Shown here: positions 54,570-64,000 of the stretch, piece after piece | How positions within the stretch are numbered: position 1 is the stretch's first letter | Layout: every line of letters begins with the position of its first letter | Assembly (NCBI GenBank): GCA_037176845.1 | Contig: JAYKXP010000004.1 | Span: 124,001-188,000, forward strand | Source: Paramarasmius palmivorus | Taxonomy: Eukaryota > Basidiomycota > Agaricomycetes > Agaricales > Marasmiaceae | DNA length: 64,000 bases | Reading direction: 5' to 3' | Made by a program: the position numbers and the translations under genes | Notes under the pieces: model-generated | The model's database searches: none | What the model was told of the DNA's origin: nothing | Seen by the model: the letters and a program-made list of their open reading frames with translations, nothing else

Positions 54570-57535
54570 TCAAACTTTACCGCCGGTTAGCTGCCTCACC
54601 AGAAACATCCCTCGCCCCTCATCAACACTCTTTGAGCTACGCATGCCTATGACACTCTTTGGTCTAGGGCGGCCTCCAGATGAAAGCTGCTTCGTAGGGC
54701 TTATGCTCCGGGTTGGGCTCAGCCCTCCGCCAGTTAGTTGCCTTAAAAGGCCAGGGTCACCGTTACCTCCAAGTCCAGTAAACTGACGGGCGATTGTCGT
54801 TGTCCCTGTAAATTGAGGTTGGACCTTGTTCCCACCAGAACCAGTATGAGTCGGGACCACTCCGCCTCGTACAGGAGACCCTTCAGGAGAAGGTTTGTAT
54901 TCTCCAGGAAGTATGAGCTGATAGCATGCGTTAAATCAATGATAGCATTCAACAGAAGACATGATCATTCTTACCCAACATTCTCTGCACCACACACCGC
55001 CTTCTCCGTCAGTTCTTGCTGCACTGTCGAGCTTCTTTCCACACCCAGGTTCGTTCTTGCTTCTTTCTCTACTACGCGACGAGAAGTCCCGTTTTCCGCC
55101 GCAAACCAAACAGGTAGCGTGCCATCTGCTCCCTTGGGGACCGGGAACGACCCCTCGTTCCATAGGGGAGACTGCCTTTCGACACCCAGGGCAAGAAACC
55201 GAGCTTCCAAAGCGAGGGAATGTGGATGAAGAGGACGTTGCTGGTGCAGTCAATGGCGGGCGGCTATATCTGCTGGAATATCTGGCTGTCCCGCCAGACG
55301 GAGAATTCGACGAGGTTGAGGACAATGAGGTGGAGGATTTGAGTGAGTTTGACGAAGATGATGAAGTGGGGAAGACAGGAGGCATCGGCGATGGGCTAAT
55401 ACTTCGTCGAGCTGGACTTGCAGGCGTACACTACAGGTAATGGTTAGAACCTTTAAATCGAATCACTGAGATAATAGGCGAATATCGCACCTCTACATGG
55501 CATGGGCCCTTTACGCCCTTTACGAATATGCTCTGTCCATATGCCCCCTCTCGGAATGGCTTATCACAAACGGCGCAGGTAAAGCAACGCGTGTGATACG
55601 TCTTGACAGCCTTGGCTCCTTCATCATCTGGAACGGTAACATATTGCCCCCCGTTGCGGACAGAGAACAACGCCTTGTGACATTTAGCACAGGTACTAGA
55701 AGCCGTGATGTCTACTGGAGGTGTAGTCAGTGCGGCTAGTTGAGGTTTTTGTCCTGGGCTACCTCTCGGTGGAGAAAGTGTGGAAGTCGGCGTTGGTGAG
55801 GTAACCGGAGACGATGGTTTTGTTCGAGATAATGTACGGGCGGAGTCGACGTAACTCTTGGACTTCGTGTTTGGCGTGTGATTCGGAGTATGGGTCGGGG
55901 TATTCAACTGGCTATTTGTCTCTTCTACAATTGCATCCTCGATGAGATCAGCTCGAGTATGTCGAGAACCCATGCCAGTCGCGTAGAGTTTAGCTACCAA
56001 AGCGGAATCATCTCCGCTACTGTTTCTTGGCGGAGAGTCTGGGCCAGACATCGAAGACAGTGTATCTGACGCATCGGATATCAGGTCCGGCGTAAACGAG
56101 CTAACAGGGCTACTGGGAGCCGAGAATTCGCTGGGAAGATTGGAGAAGGATCCCGAAGAGCGTGCACGACGCAAGGTTCTTCGCAACGGAGGAGACGGTG
56201 ATGGTTCTGGCGTGGATGGCGAGAAAACGTTTGACCCTGGTGCCATGAACCTTCTCTTCATCTCCTCTATCTGCTCTTGGGTAGGTGCAGGGCTGCTAGA
56301 GCCGGTCCTTTGGGCTGAAATACGAGTTGGACTTGCGGATTCTCCTGAAGATCTGGGAAGAGATCGCTCAGTTCGGCCTACTGCCTCAGGGCGAGAGTAA
56401 CGCCTAGCGCGCTCAAAAAGTGGGCTACCATCAAGGGCCGAACTGGAGCGCTGGGAAGGGGATTCGCCATGTGCCGAATACATCGAGCTCCGTGGAGAAC
56501 CAGTGCTGTCCCGCCCAATCATGCTCAGCCTATGTGAAAGCTCTTCTAAGGCGGGACTGCTCCTTTGGATACCAAGACGGTGTTCTAGCTCTTCGAGAGC
56601 CGGACTGCTCTCTCGGCTCTTGGATTCCCGCGAAGCACGATCGAGCCCGCCTAAATTGCGATTAGGCGTGTGTGGGGCAGAGTTGACACTAGTGCGGTTT
56701 TTCTTGGGAGTCCTGTCACGTTTGAGACAATCATCAAAGCACTCTGCGCACGAAGGCCGTCCCAGCAAATCGAGCATCGGAGTGTTACCGATATTCAACC
56801 CACAACCACTGCAATTAAAACACTTTTTGTGCCAATAGTTGTCAGCTGCTTGCACAAATGGACCTTCCGCTTTGAGAGCAAGGACAGGCCGGTCGCATCC
56901 GGGGCAGATGCCTTTGGAACCACCATTGGTTGTGAAGCAATTACGACAAAGGAAACGAGGCGGACCCGTGCCATCGGCGAGTGGCTCGGGATAGAGAGTA
57001 GCATCTGGAGCAAATGTTGTATTGCAGATAGCGCACGCATGTCCTTCCAGGGTTTCCCTCGGTTGGAGGACGGACCCATAAACTTTGGCAAGCTGTCCGG
57101 TTGGATTCGAGGTGAGTGAGGGGAGTATATCTTCCTCGGGGCACGCGACCGTGGAATTCTTCAATGGCGATGGCGGTCGGTTGAACTGCGACGTGGATGC
57201 GGTTATGTGCGCCGTTACTCGACCCCCGAGTGGGTTGGACGAGGTGGCAGGAGGCTGGGGGCGAGGAAACCGTTTGGTTGGGGACGTAGATCGTGGAGCT
57301 GAAGTCGAAGGTTCAGGCATAGAACGTGCAGGCGTTTTGTTTGAGACATAGGTTGATGACCATCTATCTGACTTCTCTGGCGAACTAGAACCGAAGGAAA
57401 CGGCAGGAGCTGCGCAAGCAACGTTGAGAACACGATTAGTTGAGAAAGAGAATGCCAAATCTCACCAACTGCAGTTCCTCCGCATTTGCATCTTGTACCA
57501 ACGACGATGTCGCCACATCTACGACAAAATCCCAT
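54570..57535 (-). CDS. LIM-domain protein, paxillin-like (Pxl1 type)
   Basis: Four exons on the minus strand: 57535-57466, 57409-55491, 55430-54975, 54917-54570; 930 residues. It opens with a small Cys motif (MGFCRRCGDIVVGTRCKCGG, residues 1-20). A first LIM-type region (about 155-265) has HACAICNTTF, FLCRNCFT, GICPGCDRPVLA, YWHKKCFNCSGCG and SCAECFDDC; a second (about 590-660) has TCAKCHKALFS and YHTRCFTCAVCDKPF; a third (about 735-805) has SCPGCRKAVSP, WHATCLVCGGK and WCRECW. Between them lie long Ser/Pro-rich stretches. Yeast Pxl1 and related LIM proteins work at sites of polarised growth and cytokinesis with Rho1; the parallel is by domain type only. The C-terminus repeats a short RQ(L/F)TG motif. 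Confidence 0.83.
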
Positions 57536-57795
57536 GTTCAGGTACTAGCCAACTTCCCAATTGAACTATAGGGGTGAAGAAAACAAGATATGGCTCTGCT
57601 ACGAATGCCAGAAGTTTTCGGAAGACGAAGTGGTGTATGCCACCCGGCAATATGGTTAGGCCAAAGAGGATGTTGAGTGGTTTGAGAATAGTGGTTCTAG
57701 TGATTCCAGTTGAGTTTCCTGCGAGACCACTGTAAGGGTTAGAATTGGGCTCTGATGATCAGGAAACGTCGTTAGCGTAGAAACAATGCCTGTGA

Positions 57796-58884
57796 ATGAA
57801 AAAGAAAAGGAATTGCAGCCAGAGTGAGAATAAGGGCCTGAAAACGAACGAGGTGAGGGTAGAGGACAAGGTTCAACTCGATCACGTGCACTCTCCTAAG
57901 AGGAGAGTCTGCCGGATTTGGACGTCAATGACATCTTGTCCTTCGACTCCCAACAAGAAATCGCGCCACCCCGTTATCACAGTCTCTTCACCATATTTCA
58001 CGAAACAGATCGAAGTCTCTGTTGACAGCTTGTTTCAACAACTGAGTTCCTTGAAACCGTTGCTAATCCAAGGTATGTTCCCTCCTGTGCCGTCCTTTTT
58101 TCGCAATTCAAATATTCATCGACATCGGTTGATCGCAGAACGTGTTGCCAATGATCCTTGGAAGCTCCTCGTTGCTGTCACATTACTGAACAAGACCACT
58201 GCCAAAGTAGCCATACCCGCCTTTTGGGAACTCATAACTCGATGGCCAACTCCGTGGGCGTTATCAAAAGGTTTGTGATTCATCAATGCATTACCAGTCG
58301 CCGGTCAAACGTTACTAACGATCTATATAGCGGATGCTAAAGAACTATTGGATTTTCTTCGTCCACTTGGAACATACTCTATCCGGTCAAAACGGCTCAT
58401 TGCCTTGTCCAAGGCTTATCTTCTAGATCCTCCCAGTGCATTCGATGCCCGTCCTTCAAAGCCAGTTATAGCCTCACCTTCGAAAAAGTCACCCTCGAAG
58501 AAGACTAATGGAAATGTCGATCTTCCTTCGACCCTTACAAAGCGATTGCGCTACCCTGCAACACCCATCTCTCATTTACCCGGCACAGGTTCTTATGCGC
58601 TAGACTCATATCGCATCTTTTGTTCTTTGCATGAGGACCCCTTCTCAGAAGAATGGAAGTCGGTGACTCCGACAGATAAAGAATTGGTTCTATATCTACG
58701 ATGGCGTTGGGCACATCTAGAAAGACTGGAATGGTCTGCCGAGACGGGCGAGACACGTAGTGTCCGTGTTGCATATCTAACAGAACTCATTCAAGGCCTC
58801 AAGGAATTCAGAGAACGTTCACAATCAGGTACGTCAAATCTACATTTACCGCGTAAGATACCTGACAATATCTTCTCAGGTTGA
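57796..58884 (+). CDS. MBD4-like HhH-GPD DNA glycosylase
   Basis: Three exons, 57796-58072, 58139-58270 and 58331-58884; 320 residues. A fourth optional intron (58829-58879, 51 nt) would shorten the C-terminus by 17 residues without changing the stop. The glycosylase core (about 90-275) matches the MBD4/Thd1 group: [76 protein letters not shown], in which the Asp of ALDSYRIF corresponds to MBD4's catalytic Asp, and [14 protein letters not shown]. There is no methyl-CpG-binding domain, as usual in fungi. The family removes T or U from G:T/G:U mismatches arising by deamination of (methyl)cytosine. Its stop codon lies 4 bp from that of the converging neighbour. Confidence 0.87.
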
Positions 58885-58888
58885 ATGA

Positions 58889-61119
58889 TTACAGCCTGCT
58901 CCGCAGAATTGGCTGCCAGTCGACCCGCTCGATCTAACAATGAATTGGTACCGACATCCTGGGCATAGGTTTCGAACACGCACCATCTCCGGTTTCAGGT
59001 CCTTCACAGAGGACGCTCCAAGGAGTCTCATTGCGGTGGTGATTTCACGCTCCAAGATCTCGATGATCTTGGTGACACCGGCAACACCATATGCCTATGA
59101 TCGCGGTGAACGAAGTATGGCTAGAGCAGGTAGCAGAGCACTCACGCTTTGTGCATAAAGGAATGGCCGACCCATTCCAACCGCAGTAGCACCAAGGCAC
59201 AAGGCCTTTACAACATCTAGGAAAGGAGGTCAGATCGGATTAAGGCAACTAATCCATTACGAATTTTACCTGTTCCACGTCTCACGCCGCCTTGAGGGAA
59301 TCATTTAGTTTAGAACCAGCTTCCAAGTCGTACTTACCATCGAGGTAAACTGTTGGATTGAACGTGAAATTCGAGAACAGAAGGAAGAGAGGTCAACTTA
59401 CCTTCAACCTTGTCAAAAACATCGGGTCGCTGTTTCCTTATCTTGTGTAATACCTCTAAGGATGGCAAAGAGCTGTAGCAAGAGTTACTGCCACGGTTCC
59501 ACGAATTAAATTGCTCGAACGTACTATTCTAATTGCCGACCTGAGTTGGGGTCAGCGGAAGATGGCTGGTCGAGCTGTTCAACGAAACGTACCGCCATGG
59601 TTGGAAAGTAGTATACCATCGACACCGGCCTCTGCTGCTAATACTGCATCCTGAAATGTGAATCAATGTATTTGCCTTGGTTTTTGAATAAAATAGCACT
59701 AGCTGACCTCAACACACTGTATACCTGTCATCGTCGATGTCAGCTCCCTAATACATGAACACACGGGAAGTGTCATTTTTACCTTTTACAACGATAGGCA
59801 GTTTCGTGGTTCGCCGGAGCCATGGTATAGTCTACAGCCACCAGTATCATCGTGCCGCCATCCAAAGCTCAATTGACTGAAACATACCTTCTCCCATGTC
59901 ATATCGCGATCATCATTAACAATAAGACCCCCGGCAGTACCAAATACATTTACAGTATCAGCACTTCCTTCTCCGTCTGTGTGATAGGTTGGTCCGTTCT
60001 CTTGTTCGTCCAGTACCCAAGGAGTTTTGATGTCTCGTTCCCGATTGCCTGGAACAATTGCATCCACAGTCAACCAGATTGCTTTGTAGCCCATCCGTTC
60101 AACGTCTTTGACTCGTTTTTCGGCGATAGAATCATCTGCGTGTTTATATAGTTGGAAGAACAGTGTCTGTGATGGGCTTGCAGCAGCAGCAATTTCTTCG
60201 TAGGAAAGCGAGGCATTGGAAGAGACCATCTGAATGATGTTCTTCGTGGCAGCTCCTTTGGTGATGTTGACCTCACCTGAAGCGCATAAGTACAATATAT
60301 GGATGAAAAAGCGAGGGCGTACCTTGGGGATGGCCTAACTTCGCCAATGCAGCGCCGGAGACAAAAACAGGGATCGAAGAGTCAAATCCTAGAATTTTGG
60401 TTGAAACGTCGCACTTCGAAACGGGGCGCATTACTCGTGCATTGAAGAAGAATCGTGTAAATGCTCGTGCGTTTTCATCCGTGGCTATAGAGCTTATCAA
60501 TGTGTTGACTGGAAAGTATGGAATTTTACACGCACTGATTTCATCGTCGGAGGCAGAAGAATAATACGCCAATGCTTTATAAGACAGCACACGTCGAGCA
60601 ATGTCCTGTTCGGAATTCAATTATAAACTTGATGATTGTAAACCCATATACACCGACCTCCATATCTGCTAAACTCATAATGTGATGCAATGGTGGGCGC
60701 TTCTTCATTGCTTCCTCTACTCTGAGTTCATCCCTCGTTTTCTCCCTATGTTCCTTCTCCTGTGTCAAGGTTCTACTAGCTGCTGCATCGACTGGACCAA
60801 GGTGCTTTGATGGGGGAAGGTTCTTTTCCAAGGCATCTTTCGGGTGAATGGGTTCATAGGCCAACGTTGCGTCACGACCGGCATACTTTAGTATGATGGT
60901 AGATCCACCCGGGTGTTCCTGCGAGACCTTAATATCGAAACCAAAGGATTGCCATGGAAGAGCTCACACTGAGGAATTCTGTGACGTCGTACACGTTGTT
61001 ATTGATAATGACCCAACATGACCTATAGAGAGGGTCCAATGTCAGCCTAGAGAATATGAGTATCAAGAAACTAACTTTGTCGTATTGTGCTCTGCTACCT
61101 GCTGAAGAGTCCAAGTCAT
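58889..61119 (-). CDS. CYB2: Flavocytochrome b2-type L-lactate dehydrogenase
   Basis: Fifteen exons on the minus strand: 61119-61076, 61022-60968, 60918-60658, 60605-60323, 60276-59888, 59831-59783, 59724-59708, 59650-59593, 59541-59526, 59472-59402, 59349-59338, 59290-59270, 59216-59146, 59094-58984, 58933-58889; 500 residues. A cytochrome b5 domain comes first (about 1-80), with the heme ligands in [12 protein letters not shown] and YEPIHPKD. The FMN alpha-hydroxyacid oxidase barrel follows: [84 protein letters not shown], the catalytic His stretch, and [20 protein letters not shown]. Cyb2 oxidises L-lactate to pyruvate and reduces cytochrome c. No mitochondrial presequence precedes the b5 domain, and the protein ends -SRL, a possible peroxisomal signal. 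Confidence 0.9.
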
Positions 61120-61338
61120 TGTATGTCGTGTGGGGGAGGCAAGAACGGGAACACCGACCTCCAATAAGATTGAGCAAATATTTCAAGGAAATGAAGAATC
61201 GTTGAAGCGAAACGGGCCGGGGCCACCGGAGCGGCTTGTGCGGCATCGCGTGACTTGTGACATCAATTCTGTTGAATGTCAGAGTCACGCGGCCTATTTG
61301 GTTCCAATTCTCCCTTCGCGCCGACGATCCCTGCGCTC

Positions 61339-63534
61339 ATGGCTCCGTTGCGCAGGACGGAATTGGAACAACTTCGTCGGAGCGAACTGCAAGCTCTTTG
61401 CAAAGTCTGTCTTTTTCTTTCATCTTGTAATGATGAATACTCATCTAATCTCGGTTCTAACAGGACTATGGCGTCAAGGCAAACCTCAAATCAGAGGCGT
61501 TGATTGACCTCTTGCTTGAAACATCGTATGTATCGTCATCTACCAGTTTAATTATCTTGACGGACGTGTATTTGTTCAAGGCAACCACCTCGAGTGAAGG
61601 CGGCACCGGCACCGCAGCGACGTTCAGTTTCAACGCGGCTTTCAAGTCGCAGTACGGCGCCGCGAGTTAGTTCTATGATTATCCATGACACCGACGAGGA
61701 AACAGAAGAACAGCCTGAAGTCGACTCACTACACGGAGAACCTGATGGCACAGATTCACAAACGCACCAAGAATCGGTAGAACCACCCCCGCCACCGCTT
61801 CCTCGAACACGAAAGGCCAAAGACACACAGCTTCGTCTTGGAGTCGGAAGGCCGAAGGCTGCAGGTGGTAGTGGCCCAAGGGCAGTGACTAGGTCAGGGA
61901 GCGTGTCGAAATCAAGAAGGGGAAAGGGGAGCAGGGGAGCTGTACCCGTGGAAGCGACAATACCAGAGGAAGGAGAAGGTGTGTGCAGTGTGGTTCCAAT
62001 GTCGGGATCCCTAAGACAGTTTGCATTATCCAGATCAAGAACAACTTATCATTGACCATGCTGCGCACACACACCCGACTTCGCACCTTGTACCCGATGA
62101 AAACCAGGAGATAGAGACAAATAGGAATGAATCCCAACCAGGCGCATTAGCTTCAACTGAAGGCAACGAAGCCACTCAAACAACCGGCAAGGACATTGAG
62201 AAACGTATTAATGACGCTGTGAGTCAGTGTTCATCCTATACAAAGTTATAGGAACTAACTAGGCTTTAGCTACAACCACTACATCAACAACTTCAAACAA
62301 TCAAATTAGAGCTGGATCAATACAAAGCCCTGAACAATGAGCTTATTCAGCTGCGCTCACAAGTCGCCGAGATGGATACTTGGAAGCAAAAGGTTGATAG
62401 CTTGACGACGGAGTGCCGAGAGCTCAAAGAGACGGTCAATAGCGTCAATTCGCTCAAGGCTGAGATTTCCGAGCTAAGAAATGCTCTGAATCGTCAATCA
62501 AATAGCACACCTTCCTCCGATATTGAAATGGCTTCTGGTTTCATAACTCCAACGAATACTCAACCGTACGTACTTTCTATGTTTTAACACAATAAAAGTT
62601 ACATACTTATAACTCCTTCAGTGGTAGACATCCGGCCTGTGATCCGTCAAGTTCATCCAAACTTCCGCATCCAGGCATAGCTGCCGGGGTGCTCGGGAAA
62701 CGGCACCGCGACTCGACAACGAGTAACATTACCGATGTCGTCGATGCAGGCGAAGAGGGTCGGTATTCCGAAGGTGAACTCGCACGGAAGGTATTACGTC
62801 CAACCAAAAAACGAGCGCGTATCACACCCATGGAGGGAGTGTCGTCGGAAACTGGTCATAGCGACCCCAGTTCGGCTGCTGTGGTAGGTTCGAACGAGGA
62901 AGATGATAGTGACGAAGATGCACCGCATCGTCCAGGTTTCACTGTTTATAGTGGGCCAGAGCCACAAGATGTATCATACGTTGATCCTCCGCCTCCAACA
63001 ACACCTCTACCACGGCTGTACACCGCCACAAGCCAGTCCGCAGAAGCAGGGCCCTCCAGAATCCCTTCAACACAGAATGCGACAGAAAATCATCAGCCTT
63101 TTGGCCTTTCATTCCTCCCTGTTCCTCCCACTCCCCATGCAGCTTCTTTCGCAATGCAGAATTTTCCTTATCCTGAACCACCACAATCACCAACACCGGG
63201 AGGTTCTGTCCCTGAAATGATACGCAACAACAACACGGATACTATGGATCTTTTCCAGTCTTTTGGACTACCTTCTCCTGAACGACAACGTACTGTTTCA
63301 CTGGCGTCAGCTCGTACGCCACGGCAGGAAAACAACTTTGTGAATCCGGCAGCTCTGACACGGCACGATGACCTGCAATTTCCTGAACTTTCGCCGATAG
63401 ATGATTCAGACACTGAGGGGTCTGGGTTGAAGAAGACTATGTATGGAACAGAGGTCGAAAGAGATACTCGTTTTGGGGACTTTGGAGTAGACGGTGTTGG
63501 TTCCGGATTCTGGACAGGTAGTGGTGGATTTTGA
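61339..63534 (+). CDS. Nuclear-type protein with SAP-like N-terminus and coiled coil
   Basis: Six exons: 61339-61404, 61464-61525, 61581-61978, 62034-62218, 62270-62565, 62622-63534; 639 residues. The first 43 residues, MAPLRRTELEQLRRSELQAL through KANLKSEALIDLLLE, form two helices of SAP type, a DNA-binding module. A charged disordered region with RKAKDTQLRLGVGRPK and SKSRRGKGSRG follows, then a coiled coil (about 215-290: LQPLHQQLQTIKLELDQYKA, ELIQLRSQVAEMDTWKQKVD, LRNALNRQ). The C-terminal third is Pro/Ser-rich and contains KRARITPMEG. SAP proteins bind scaffold-attachment DNA or act in chromatin and RNA processing; this one matches no named family I know. Divergent from CYB2, 219 bp between starts. 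Confidence 0.7.
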
Positions 63535-64000
63535 TTTTGATCTAGTTGCTTCTCAATTCGAACCTTTCTTTTCGTCAGAGTTCTAAAGATAGCTGTTCAA
63601 ACTTCAAGGGTATCGGTTCCGTCAGCTGCGGTGCGATTTTATTCGAGTCTAATTGCTTCCCGTCCTCTATATCTGCTCAAGGACGCTTCTCTTGTTTTTC
63701 TTTCCGAATTGTATTGTTGTAGTTGGGTATATACTTATCCTTGTAGCTATTCTGAACACCAAATGTACTAGTATACGCGCTAAGTACATACATACTCTGC
63801 ATCTTTCCTACGAGTGTCCGCAGCGGTTGGAGATTTGTCCAAGTTCCCGCACTCCGATGCGCCCCATCGGCCGCCAGCACGGCCGCCTTCTGTGATGGGC
63901 CCATATAAGTACATAAGTTGCATTGGGGTGACCCCCTGCATCATTCTCCCTTTCCTTCCCTTGAGCTGTACGCCCACAATCAACATCCCTCCAGAAATAT
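63535..64000. other. 3' flank and probable promoter of a gene beyond the window
   Basis: No coding sequence supported. A TATATAAG-like sequence near 63903-63908 and a perfect 11-bp palindrome-like element GGGGTGACCCC (63925-63935), followed by a pyrimidine-rich stretch, look like a core promoter reading rightward out of the window. Confidence 0.4.

Noticed and set aside
1..64000. tRNA, rRNA, transposon, CRISPR or biosynthetic gene cluster
   Set aside because: I looked for clover-leaf-like sequences, terminal repeats, reverse transcriptase or transposase motifs and adjacent biosynthetic enzymes, and found none convincing. A tRNA covariance scan would be the decisive test and was not possible.

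Overview
The window is a gene-dense piece of a basidiomycete (Agaricomycete-type mushroom) nuclear genome. Reasons: almost every gene is broken by many short GT-AG introns (mostly 46-62 nt), intergenic gaps are small, genes lie on both strands with no operons, and the recognisable proteins are fungal housekeeping and regulatory proteins (Mmm1 of ERMES, Con-6 stress proteins, Swi1, Rap1, Fap7, Rpb8, Rpc37, Nop7). I see no rRNA or tRNA gene, transposon, CRISPR array or prophage. All gene models were built by hand from reading frame, splice-site and phase checks; exon coordinates are given inside each entry.

Layout. 1-8.6 kb: tail of pescadillo/NOP7, a Sec7-PH ARF exchange factor, a Ser-rich protein carrying a motif three times, RNA polymerase subunit Rpb8 and a tightly divergent alpha/beta-fold protein. 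8.8-16.4 kb: Mmm1, a tubulin-tyrosine-ligase-like protein, a two-repeat Con-6 protein, a PITSLRE-type CDK and a Rap1-like telomere protein. 16.6-24.3 kb: a large CNH-plus-GYF protein, a mitochondrial D-lactate/D-2-hydroxyglutarate dehydrogenase, a small Tudor-like hypervirulence-associated protein and a second Con-6 gene. 24.4-30.6 kb: an acyl-CoA synthetase with a peroxisomal tail, a secreted alginate-lyase-fold protein and a Rab5 GTPase. 30.8-41.9 kb: an arrestin adaptor, Swi1 (ARID), a DUF1764 protein, cyclin H, a cell-surface protein, a DUF7726-like protein and Fap7. 42.2-54 kb: a 7-TM protein, Rpc37, a 14-exon protein of unknown function, a disordered protein, a membrane J-protein and another 7-TM protein. 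54.5-64 kb: a LIM (paxillin-like) protein, an MBD4-like DNA glycosylase, a flavocytochrome b2-type L-lactate dehydrogenase and a SAP-like/coiled-coil nuclear protein.

The genes do not form one pathway. Several themes recur: transcription machinery (Rpb8, Rpc37, cyclin H, Swi1, PITSLRE CDK), membrane traffic (Sec7-PH, Rab5, arrestin), oxidative carbon use in mitochondria or peroxisomes (D-lactate and L-lactate dehydrogenases, acyl-CoA synthetase), and small stress proteins with TATA-type promoters (two Con-6 genes and the Tudor protein). The most unusual signals are extreme micro-exons (4, 5, 8, 8, 12 and 14 nt, and a start-codon-only exon), a telomere-like G-rich tract just upstream of the Rap1 gene, the CNH-GYF domain combination, a 781-residue protein with no family I recognise, and convergent genes whose stop codons are 4 bp apart.
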